Origin: Streptomyces lomondensis
GTDB lineage: Bacteria > Actinomycetota > Actinomycetes > Streptomycetales > Streptomycetaceae
Direction of reading: 5' to 3'
Assembly: GCF_014651035.1 (NCBI RefSeq)
Contig: NZ_BMWC01000006.1
Location: 372,001-436,000 of the forward strand
Length of the DNA: 64,000 nt
Shown: positions 57,519 to 64,000 of the stretch, one piece after another
How the letters are laid out: the number at the start of each line of letters is the position of its first letter
How positions within the stretch are numbered: position 1 is the stretch's first letter
The notes under the pieces: generated by a model
The model's database searches: none
What the model was told of the DNA's origin: nothing
Seen by the model: only the letters and a program-made list of their open reading frames with translations
Made by a program: the position numbers and the translations under genes

Positions 57519-57674
57519 CTCGTGTCCTCCTGTGGGGGGTCGGCCCGGGAGGTTGTGGGGACCTCGCCGAACCGGAAGGCTTCGTTGACGAGCGCCCACT
57601 ATTCCGAGGACAACGGGGAGCACACAAGGTCGAGTTCAGGACGCGCGTAGATGAGGGACCGCACGCCCCCTTAC

Positions 57675-57694
57675 TTTGACCGTGCACGGTCAAA
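57675..57694. promoter_or_regulatory. Perfect 20-bp palindrome upstream of the S1 protease
   Basis: TTTGACCGTGCACGGTCAAA is fully self-complementary. It lies 157 bases upstream of the TTG start in the 343-base gap 57519-57861. It is probably an operator or activator site for a dimeric regulator; TTTGAC may also serve as a -35 element. Confidence 0.75.
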
Positions 57695-57804
57695 TCGGAC
57701 CAATCAACGCCCGTTCGCGCAGCAAACATTACGTGTGAGTAACCTGTGCCCACGCTGTGAGGTCTGCAGGTGGCTGGTTTTCGCCCCTGCCTCACAGCGA
57801 AAAA

Positions 57805-57832
57805 GCCCCCGCGCGCCGAAGCGCACGGGGGC
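57805..57832 (-). terminator. Terminator of the second S1 protease gene
   Basis: GCCCCCG and CGGGGGC pair around an inner GCGC..GCGC stem with a CGAA-type loop. It begins 30 bases after the stop at 57862. Confidence 0.8.
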
Positions 57833-57861
57833 ACAGAACGCTGCGAACTGCCGCCGGGGGC

Positions 57862-58767
57862 CTAGTAGACGCTGACGCCGTAGGCGCTCAGGGCCTCCGT
57901 GACGGGCTGGAAGAACGTCGTACCGCCGGAGGAGCAGTTGCCGCTGCCGCCGGAGGTCAGACCGTACGCCGTGCCGTTGCTGCCGTAGAGGGGACCGCCG
58001 GAGTCACCGGGCTCGGCGCAGACGTTGGTCTGGATCAGGCCGGAGACGACGTCGCCGCCGCCGTAGTTGACGGTGGCGTTCAGGGCGGTGACCCGGCCGC
58101 TGTGCGTACCGGTCGTGGAGCCGTCACGGATGACCGTGGTGCCCACGCTGGGCGTGGCCGCGCGCGTGATGTCCACGCCGTTCGCGGTGCCGGGCCGGCT
58201 GACGGATCCCGAGTACCGGACGATGCCGTAGTCGTTGCCCGGGAAGCTGGAGCCGGTGGTCGAGCCGATGACCGTGGTGCGGCCGGAGTTGGAGTACCAG
58301 GTGCCCGCGCCGTCGGTGCAGTGGCCGGCGGTCAGGAAGAACTGGGTGCCGCTGCTGTTCTGGACGTTGAAGCCGAGGGAGCAGCGCCAGCTACTCGCAT
58401 AGATGGCGTCGCCGCCCTGGATCAGCTTGTTGAACTTGCCGGGGGTGCGCTTGATCGTGAGCGCGTCGGCGTTGGCGCCGGCCTGCTGCTTGATCTTCGC
58501 GATCTCGGCCTGGGAGACCGTGCTGTCGACGGTGACGAGCACGCGGTTGGTCTTGCTGTCGACGGCCCAGGCGGTGCCCGGGATGTCGGCCTTAAGTATG
58601 GAGCCGCTGACGCTCTTGAGCTCGGCGGCGCTGAAGGCGGTGGGCGTGTCGGACGCGTTCGCGCTGGGGATCGCGATCGCTGCGGCGGCCACGAGGCCGG
58701 TGGAAACGGCGATCAGCCGGGTCCGTCTCGAAATGCCGCTGCGGGGGGTGGTGCGCTTGATCCTCAC
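57862..58767 (-). CDS. Secreted S1 (streptogrisin B-like) serine protease, short propeptide
   Basis: A 301-residue protein from GTG 58767 after GGAGG. Signal peptide is residues about 1-38 (ending IPSANAS). A short propeptide runs about 39-113 (TPTAFSAAELKSVSGSILKADIPGTAWAVDSKTNRVLVTVD). The mature domain starts near GGDAIYASSWRCSLGFNV, with His in FFLTAGHCTDG, Asp in GNDYGIVRY and Ser in CAEPGDSGGPLY. Length and propeptide match streptogrisin A/B (SGPB-type). It is a paralogue of the upstream gene but with half the propeptide. It acts outside the cell in protein breakdown. Confidence 0.94.
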   Translation of the reverse strand: MRIKRTTPRSGISRRTRLIAVSTGLVAAAAIAIPSANASDTPTAFSAAELKSVSGSILKADIPGTAWAVDSKTNRVLVTVDSTVSQAEIAKIKQQAGANADALTIKRTPGKFNKLIQGGDAIYASSWRCSLGFNVQNSSGTQFFLTAGHCTDGAGTWYSNSGRTTVIGSTTGSSFPGNDYGIVRYSGSVSRPGTANGVDITRAATPSVGTTVIRDGSTTGTHSGRVTALNATVNYGGGDVVSGLIQTNVCAEPGDSGGPLYGSNGTAYGLTSGGSGNCSSGGTTFFQPVTEALSAYGVSVY

Positions 58768-58988
58768 TTCTCGTTCCTCCACAAAGGAAGTAGGGGGCCC
58801 TCGTGGGGTTGTGGGCCCGTGAGGCGCAGCCTGGGACCGGCTGTCCGGATTCCGAACACGCCGTGCCCCTGACAAGCGCTGTGGGCGAGTATTCGGCCGA
58901 ACGGACGGTAGGCGCAAGGGTGCCTTTCGGCCGTCAACCTTTGAACGATCTTTACGGGAGCGCGAACCGACAGTCGGCTGACGCCGCC

Positions 58989-60179
58989 TCAGCAGCTGCA
59001 CCCGCAGTCGCAGCCGTCGCAGCCGCAGTTGTCACAGCAATTGCTGCAGCAGTCGCAGCAGCTGCAGCAGTCCCCGCACCCGCTACAGTCGCAGTTGCCG
59101 CACTGCCCTTCCTTGCGCTGGCCCGTCCACGGGTCGTGATACGTGCCGCAGCACATCTGACACGTACAGGCGAGGCCCAGCCACACCGCGCACCCCGCGA
59201 GCAGCCCGCGCCGGTTGCCGCGCGGCGGCTCGGGCGGCGGCGGGGCGCCGGGACCGCCCGGGGCGCCGGTGCCGGGCGGCGCGTAGGGGTTGGCCGCATC
59301 CGGACCGGCGGTGTGAGCGCAGGTGGTCGTGCCGAAGGCTCGGTCGACGGAGGTGCGCAGCTCGTGGACGAGGAGCCGGTGCACCAGCCGCCCGTCGGTG
59401 AACTCCGCCTCCCGCAGCGCCAGCCGGACGCCGTGCACCGCGTCGTCGGCGAGCCGCCGGGCCTCCGTGAGGGAGGTGCCGGTCGCGGCGATCGGGTTCC
59501 AGGCGCCTGACGCGGCGTCAGCCTGGAGATCCTCCACGGCGTCCAGCAGATGGGCCAGCCGTCCGAAGAGCCGTCCGGCTTCGGCGAGCGGCGCGGCGTT
59601 GTGCGGCCGGCCGGCGAGGACGGCGGTGTGGGCGAAGGCCGCGGCGGTGGCCGTCTCGGTCGGTTCGGTGACCGTCAGGATCGGCGTCCCGGGCCCGGCC
59701 AGCGCCTCGATCCCGGTCTGCCGGTCCACGGCGTCGACCAGGAGGGCGGTGTCGAAGCCCACGGCGCTGCCGGTACGGGCACCGGCCGCGTCCCAGCTCG
59801 CGGCGACCCGGCGGGCGGCGCGCGCCACCGGCCTGCGGGCCAGCAGCCCGTCGCCGTCGACGACGTGGTCGCGCACCTTGGCGGAGGCCAGCACCAGGGA
59901 CACGGCCGCCGCCAGCCGGGCGCCCTCACCGTGCGCGACGGAGGCGGTGCGCATGCCGCGCAGCGGACACGGCCCGGCCGTACGCCGCCCGGCTTCGCCG
60001 GGCGTTGTCTGAGCCTCCGTCAAAACCGATATGAGAAGCCCGTCATAGTTCGTGACTATTCGAGCGAACTGTCCATGGTCACCCCGTAGTGCGAGACACA
60101 GTCCGCACAAATGCGCCATCCACTGGCTGGTGAGCTTCTCCCCGAGACGGTGCCTACAGGGCCTGACGATTCCGAACAC
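58989..60179 (-). CDS. DUF5685 family protein with Cys-rich C-terminus
   Basis: A 396-residue protein from ATG 60179. Residues 1-290 are largely helical (MFGIVRPCRHRLGEKLTSQWMAHLCGLCLALRGDHG with four Cys/His pairs, then IVTNYDGLLISVLTEAQ). A Gly/Pro-rich linker follows, then a stretch with CTCQMCCGTYHDPWTG. The end is a 37-residue tail with 18 cysteines, several in CC or CxC pairs, spaced by Gly, Asp and Ser. The tail looks like a metallothionein or metal cluster donor. Similar proteins in other Streptomyces are annotated DUF5685; the enzyme or chaperone role is unknown. Confidence 0.8.
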   Translation of the reverse strand: MFGIVRPCRHRLGEKLTSQWMAHLCGLCLALRGDHGQFARIVTNYDGLLISVLTEAQTTPGEAGRRTAGPCPLRGMRTASVAHGEGARLAAAVSLVLASAKVRDHVVDGDGLLARRPVARAARRVAASWDAAGARTGSAVGFDTALLVDAVDRQTGIEALAGPGTPILTVTEPTETATAAAFAHTAVLAGRPHNAAPLAEAGRLFGRLAHLLDAVEDLQADAASGAWNPIAATGTSLTEARRLADDAVHGVRLALREAEFTDGRLVHRLLVHELRTSVDRAFGTTTCAHTAGPDAANPYAPPGTGAPGGPGAPPPPEPPRGNRRGLLAGCAVWLGLACTCQMCCGTYHDPWTGQRKEGQCGNCDCSGCGDCCSCCDCCSNCCDNCGCDGCDCGCSC

Positions 60180-60237
60180 GACGCTCCCCCGAGCTTCGTT
60201 ACGACGCTGAGCTGCGGCATCGTATCGACCCGCGCAT

Positions 60238-60270
60238 TCACCCGTACGCCCCGGCCGTCACCCGTACGCC
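60238..60270. promoter_or_regulatory. Direct repeat in the gap between DUF5685 and sepF-like genes
   Basis: TCACCCGTACGCC occurs at 60238-60250 and 60258-60270, a 20-base period. The 290-base gap 60180-60469 also holds both divergent promoters; I see no gene in it. Confidence 0.45.
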
Positions 60271-60469
60271 GAGAAGAATCGTATTTCACTCACAGTCAGC
60301 AGCCGTTTGGGAAACGACCCTTGGGACACACGGACTCTCGACGGATTCGCTGTGCACCAGTACCGTCACAAACCCCCCGCGCGGCGACTATCCACTTGGC
60401 GCGCCATCCGCATCATGGACGACCATAGGGGTGCGGAAAGCAGAAAGACCGCTGTGAGAGGAGGCGTCC

Positions 60470-60907
60470 ATGGGATCGGTACGCAAGGCAAGTGCCTGGC
60501 TTGGCCTCGTCGACGACAACGAAGACGAGCGTTACTACGACGACGACTACTCCGACGGGACCGAGCCCGGGGAGGCCTGGGTCACCGATCCGCGTGTCAA
60601 GGTCGCCTCGGACGTCGCCGAGGAGAAGGGTCGCCGCATCGGCACGGTGACCCCGGACAGCTTCCGGGACGCCCGCGCCATCGGCGAGCTGTTCCGCGAG
60701 GGCGTGCCGGTCATCATGAACCTCACGGCCATGGACGCCGGCGACGCCAAGCGCGTGGTCGACTTCGCGGCCGGGCTGATCTTCGGCCTGCGGGGTTCGA
60801 TCGAGAGAGTGTCGACCCGGGTGTTCCTGCTGACCCCCGCCAACACGGAGATCGTGAACGGCGACCCGGCCGCGCACCGCGCGGACGGCTTCTTCAACCA
60901 GAGCTGA
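60470..60907 (+). CDS. sflA: SepF-like cell division protein
   Basis: A 145-residue protein from ATG 60470 after GAGAGGAGG. An N-terminal amphipathic segment (MGSVRKASAWLGLVDDNEDE) can bind membrane and is followed by an acidic linker. The SepF domain (about 55-140) has VTPDSFRDARAIGELFREGVPVIMNLTAMDAGDAKRVVDFAAGLIFGLRGSIERVSTRVFLLTPAN. SepF proteins tie FtsZ to the membrane. Streptomyces has extra SepF-like paralogues, and from memory of S. coelicolor this position corresponds to SflA. It stands alone with its own terminator, unlike the main sepF, which lies in the ftsZ-ylm cluster. Confidence 0.85.
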   Translation: MGSVRKASAWLGLVDDNEDERYYDDDYSDGTEPGEAWVTDPRVKVASDVAEEKGRRIGTVTPDSFRDARAIGELFREGVPVIMNLTAMDAGDAKRVVDFAAGLIFGLRGSIERVSTRVFLLTPANTEIVNGDPAAHRADGFFNQS

Positions 60908-60932
60908 GGCAGGGTCGCTCACCGGCCCTGCC
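60908..60932 (+). terminator. Terminator of the sepF-like gene
   Basis: GGCAGGG and CCCTGCC pair perfectly around an 11-base loop immediately after the stop at 60907. Confidence 0.7.
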
Positions 60933-60957
60933 CCCGCGCGGGTTCACCGGACAGGGT

Positions 60958-62148
60958 CTACCGGAAGGCGTCGAGTCCGGTGAGCGCCTTGCCCAGCACG
61001 AGCTGGTGCATCTCGACGGTGCCCTCGTAGGTGAGCACCGACTCGAGGTTGGTCGCGTGCCGCATCACGGGATATTCGAGCGAGATCCCGTTGGCCCCGA
61101 GGATCGTGCGGGCCGTGCGGCAGATCTCGATCGCCTCCCGTACGTTGTTGAGCTTGCCGAAGCTGACCTGCTCGGGACGCAGGCGGCCGGCGTCCATCCG
61201 CCGCCCCAGATGATGGGCGAGCAGAATCCCCTTGTGCAGTTCGACCGCCATGTCGGCCAGTTTGGCCTGGGTGAGCTGGAAGCCGCCGATGGGCCGCCCG
61301 AACTGCTCCCGTGACTTGGCGTAGTCGACCGCGGCCTCGAAACAGCTGCGCGCCGCGCCCATGGCGCCCCAGACGATCCCGTACCGGGCGTGGGACAGAC
61401 AGCTGAGCGGGCCCTTCAGTCCCGTGACCTCGGGCAGTACGGCATCAGCGGGCAGCCGTACCTCGTCGAGGACGAGCTCGCTGGTGACGGAGGCGCGCAG
61501 GGACCACTTGTGCTTGATCTCGGGGGCGGAGAATCCCCCGCTGCCGGTCGGCACGACGAACCCGCGGATCCCGTCCTCGGTCTGCGCCCAGACGACGGCG
61601 ACTCCGGCGACCGAGCCGTTGGTGATCCACATCTTGCGGCCGTTGAGGATCCAGTCGGTGCCGTCGCGCTTGGCGTACGTCCGCATGGAGGCGGGGTCGG
61701 AGCCGTGGTCGGGCTCGGTGAGCCCGAAGCAGCCGATGACGTCGCCGGCGGCCATGCGGGGCAGCCACTGCTGCTTCTGCTCCTCGCTGCCGAAGCGGTG
61801 GATGGCGTACATGGCGAGGGAGCCCTGCACGGAGACGAGGGAGCGGATGCCGGAGTCGGCGGCCTCCAGCTCCAGGCAGGCGAGGCCGTACTGCACGGCG
61901 CTCGCCCCGGCGCAGCCGTAGCCCTCCAGGGACATGCCGAGGGCGCCGATGCTCCCGAGTTCCCGGGCCAGCTCTCTGATTCCCGGCAGCTCCCCCTGCT
62001 CGTACCACTCGGCGACATACGGCAGCACCCGGTCCGCGGCCCAGGCCCGCACGGTGTCCCTGATCCCGAGGTCCTCCGGCTCCAGCAGGTCGTCCAGCCC
62101 GAGGGGGTCGGCGGGATCGAAGGGAGGCAGCTTGGACGAACCGGACAT
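60958..62148 (-). CDS. Acyl-CoA dehydrogenase, glutaryl-CoA dehydrogenase-like
   Basis: A 396-residue flavoprotein. FAD/substrate segments are CFGLTEPDHGSDPASMRTYAKRDGTDWILNGRKMWITNGSVA; the C-terminal part has AKSREQFGRPIGGFQLTQAKLADM and the catalytic base in SVLTYEGTVEMHQLVLGKALTG. An Arg in the SCLSHARYGIVWGAMGAA segment and the overall pattern match glutaryl-CoA or related short/branched dehydrogenases. ATG 62148 has a clear frame start before SGSSKLPPFDPADP. A CTAGC-type palindrome precedes it, as before the other acyl-CoA dehydrogenase at 3.5 kb. It is convergent with sepF. Confidence 0.9.
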   Translation of the reverse strand: MSGSSKLPPFDPADPLGLDDLLEPEDLGIRDTVRAWAADRVLPYVAEWYEQGELPGIRELARELGSIGALGMSLEGYGCAGASAVQYGLACLELEAADSGIRSLVSVQGSLAMYAIHRFGSEEQKQQWLPRMAAGDVIGCFGLTEPDHGSDPASMRTYAKRDGTDWILNGRKMWITNGSVAGVAVVWAQTEDGIRGFVVPTGSGGFSAPEIKHKWSLRASVTSELVLDEVRLPADAVLPEVTGLKGPLSCLSHARYGIVWGAMGAARSCFEAAVDYAKSREQFGRPIGGFQLTQAKLADMAVELHKGILLAHHLGRRMDAGRLRPEQVSFGKLNNVREAIEICRTARTILGANGISLEYPVMRHATNLESVLTYEGTVEMHQLVLGKALTGLDAFR

Positions 62149-62171
62149 GATCGACACCCTCCGAAACTCTT

Positions 62172-62190
62172 TAACTAGCACCGCTAGCCA
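62172..62190. promoter_or_regulatory. Putative TetR operator before the acyl-CoA dehydrogenase
   Basis: TAACTAGCACCGCTAGCCA carries the inner CTAGC-ACC-GCTAG palindrome. It lies 24 bases before the ATG at 62148 and resembles 4675-4693 and 11256-11274. Outer arm positions are less conserved than in those two. Confidence 0.65.
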
Positions 62191-62378
62191 AGACGCTACG
62201 GTCTCTGCCCACCCAAGCACCACCCGTAGCTGCCAACTGAGAGGCGAAGCTCGCCCGTGGTCGGCACCACGCCACCGGCGACTGCGGGCCACGTTCGCAC
62301 CGCAAGCCGCCAACGACGCCCCCACGGGCGACCTCGACCCCTCGACCGACAGCTACGGGCGGCGCGCGGGTGGGCGAC

Positions 62379-63980
62379 TCACACCGAGACGCGTGACTCC
62401 GCGGCGTCCCTCGGGGCAGGTACCTCCACCGCCCCCGCCTCACACTGCATGACCCGCGGCAACCGCAACGCCATCACCGCCCCGAGCAGCAACAACCCCG
62501 CACTCACCAGCAACGTCACATGCAGCCCGTGCACGAACGCGTCCCGGGCGGCATGCCGCAGAGCAACACCCGCAGACCCGCCCAGCTGCGCAGCAACCTC
62601 GTACGCCTCCCCCAGCGAATGCCCCGCCGAGGAGGACGCCGACTCCGGCACCCCCCGCACGCCCGACAGCCCAGGCGCGTACGCCGCGTTCATCACGCTG
62701 CCGAGCAGGGCGATCCCGATCCCCGCCCCCAGCTGGTACGACGTCTCCCCGATCGCCGCCGCCCCACCGGCCTGCTCCTGCGGCGCCTCGCTCAGCATCG
62801 ACTCGTACGCCCCGAACAGCGTCGTCTCCAGCCCGAAGCCCAGCAGCACGAACCCGGTCAGCATCAGCGCGCAGTCGTCCGTCCGGCCCAGCGCCGTCAG
62901 CAGCACCACCGCGAACGCGGTCAGGCAGAACCCGGCGCACACCATCCGCCGCGGCCCGAACCGCCGCAGCATCCGCGCCCCGGCCAGCCCGGCCGCCATC
63001 GCCGCGAACGTCAGCGGCAGCAGCCGCAGCCCCGTCTCCAGCGGCGACAGCCCGAGCACCAGCTGGAGGTACTGCGCCGCGATCAGCTCAAGGCCCACCA
63101 GCGCGAGCATCGCCAGCACGATGCACCCGACGGAGGTACTGAACGCCGGCCGCGCGAACATCTTGAGGTCGACCAGCGGCTGCTCCCGCCGCCGCTGCCG
63201 TCGTACGAAGCCCACCAGCAGCGCCGCGCCCGCCACCAGCGGCAGCAGGGTGAACACGCTCCCGGCCGGCTCCCCGCCGCCGAGCCGCTTGACGCCCAGC
63301 ACCACGCCGAACAGACCGGCGGCGGCCATCAGCGCCCCGACGACGTCCCAGGGACCGTGGCCGTCGCCCTTCGACTCGGGCAGCAGCAGACGTCCCACCG
63401 GGAGGCTGACCAGCATCAACGGGATGTTGACGAGGAAGACCGAACCCCACCAGAAGTGCTCCAGCAGGAAGCCGCCGAGCAGCGGCCCGACCGCCGCGCC
63501 CACCGCGGCCACGGCGCTCCAGATGCCGATCGCGAGCGCCCGCTCCCGCCGGTCGGGGAAGACCTGCCGCAGGATCGACAGAGTGGCCGGCATGATCATC
63601 GCGCCGCCCACCCCGAGCAGCGCCCGCGCCACGATCAGCAGCTGCGCGCTGTCCGCCAGGGCCGCGAGCCCCGAGGCGACGCCGAACAGCGCGTACCCCA
63701 GGAGCAGCACCCTTCTGCGGCCGACGCGGTCGCCCAGCGTGCCGAACAGGATCAGCAGCGAGGCGCAGACCAGCGGGTAGACGTCGACGATCCAGAGCAG
63801 CTCTATCCCGCCGGGCTTCAGGTCCTCGGTGACGGCGGGGACCGCCACGTGCAGCACGGTGGCGTCGACGGCGACCAGCAGCAGGCTGACGCAGAGGACG
63901 ACGAGGACCACCCAGCGGTTGGCACCGGCCCCGGCCGCCCGACGGCGCAGCGCAGCGGCAGCCGTGGTCGTCCCGGACAT
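62379..63980 (-). CDS. DHA2-type MFS multidrug transporter (14 helices)
   Basis: A 533-residue exporter from ATG 63980 with GGGAGG upstream. The DHA2 hallmark is the first-helix segment VLVVLCVSLLLVAVDATVLHVAVPAVTEDL, motif A GTLGDRVGRRRVLLLGYALFG, the motif C-like ALLGVGGAMIMPATLSIL (GxxG antiporter) and PxVGPLLGGFLLEHFWWGSVFLVNIPL. It would expel drugs or dyes with protons. The 230 bases between it and the acyl-CoA dehydrogenase start (62149-62378) hold no visible gene apart from the operator; its own upstream lies at the window edge. Confidence 0.9.
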   Translation of the reverse strand: MSGTTTAAAALRRRAAGAGANRWVVLVVLCVSLLLVAVDATVLHVAVPAVTEDLKPGGIELLWIVDVYPLVCASLLILFGTLGDRVGRRRVLLLGYALFGVASGLAALADSAQLLIVARALLGVGGAMIMPATLSILRQVFPDRRERALAIGIWSAVAAVGAAVGPLLGGFLLEHFWWGSVFLVNIPLMLVSLPVGRLLLPESKGDGHGPWDVVGALMAAAGLFGVVLGVKRLGGGEPAGSVFTLLPLVAGAALLVGFVRRQRRREQPLVDLKMFARPAFSTSVGCIVLAMLALVGLELIAAQYLQLVLGLSPLETGLRLLPLTFAAMAAGLAGARMLRRFGPRRMVCAGFCLTAFAVVLLTALGRTDDCALMLTGFVLLGFGLETTLFGAYESMLSEAPQEQAGGAAAIGETSYQLGAGIGIALLGSVMNAAYAPGLSGVRGVPESASSSAGHSLGEAYEVAAQLGGSAGVALRHAARDAFVHGLHVTLLVSAGLLLLGAVMALRLPRVMQCEAGAVEVPAPRDAAESRVSV

Positions 63981-64000
63981 GTACGTACCTCCCAGATGTT

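Noticed and set aside
1..64000. tRNA, rRNA, prophage or integrative element
   Set aside because: No cloverleaf, integrase, phage structural gene or att-like duplication was recognised anywhere; gene content is typical of core Streptomyces chromosome.

Overview
The window is high-GC actinobacterial chromosome (about 72% G+C by eye, strong GC3 bias, many GTG/TTG starts, ORF shadows on every strand) and reads as Streptomyces: paired chymotrypsin-like secreted proteases, an SGNH lipase, an S8 protease, a LAxTG-anchored AA10 monooxygenase, a SepF paralogue and a LexA-controlled dnaE2/dinP pair. From memory the gene order (hmgA, ECF sigma factor, kinase, lipase, AA10 protein, lipase, dinP, dnaE2, protease, sepF-like, acyl-CoA dehydrogenase) resembles the SCO17xx region of S. 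coelicolor, so I read it as core chromosome, not an island. I see no tRNA, rRNA, CRISPR array, prophage or complete transposase.

Layout. 0-13 kb: acyl-CoA/aldehyde metabolism and its regulators. It holds a frame-shifted BKACE gene, soxR, a MaoC hydratase with a TetR regulator, an acyl-CoA dehydrogenase divergent from another TetR, an ArsR-like regulator, two exporters, an aldehyde/alcohol dehydrogenase operon, and a sugar-type ABC ATPase whose 3' end runs into a 207-bp MITE-like element. 13-22 kb: a sortase with unusually long low-complexity regions and its partner secreted protein, a CitMHS/MFS operon, and a molybdopterin oxidoreductase with its own TetR. 22-28 kb: hmgA with an in-frame palindromic insertion, a GntR regulator, an orphan type ISP specificity domain, and a DrrAB-type ABC exporter divergent from a TetR. 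28-37 kb: an ECF sigma/anti-sigma pair divergent from a DUF4331 - TPR - NicO/RcnA-like gene set, then a receptor Ser/Thr kinase. 37-50 kb: secreted lipase and S8 protease, two glycosyltransferases plus a polysaccharide deacetylase, an AAA ATPase, small conserved genes, the AA10 protein and a second lipase. 50-56 kb: the SOS mutasome genes dinP and dnaE2 behind a LexA box, and a membrane protein. 56-64 kb: two S1 proteases, a Cys-rich DUF5685 protein, a SepF-like protein, another acyl-CoA dehydrogenase and a DHA2 drug exporter.

How parts fit together. Two families of palindromic operators recur at fatty-acid-type genes. TTAGC-N3-GCTAG-like boxes lie before both acyl-CoA dehydrogenases and the aldehyde dehydrogenase operon. 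TRAGC-N4-GCTTA boxes lie before the MaoC hydratase and its adjacent TetR. They suggest two small local regulons. An identical 122-bp repeat occurs at both ends of the window, each time between convergent genes. The most system-like uncharacterised locus is the ECF/RskA - DUF4331 - TPR - His-rich NicO block at 28.7-35.2 kb. All function calls rest on reading translated sequences and recognising motifs; no database search was run.
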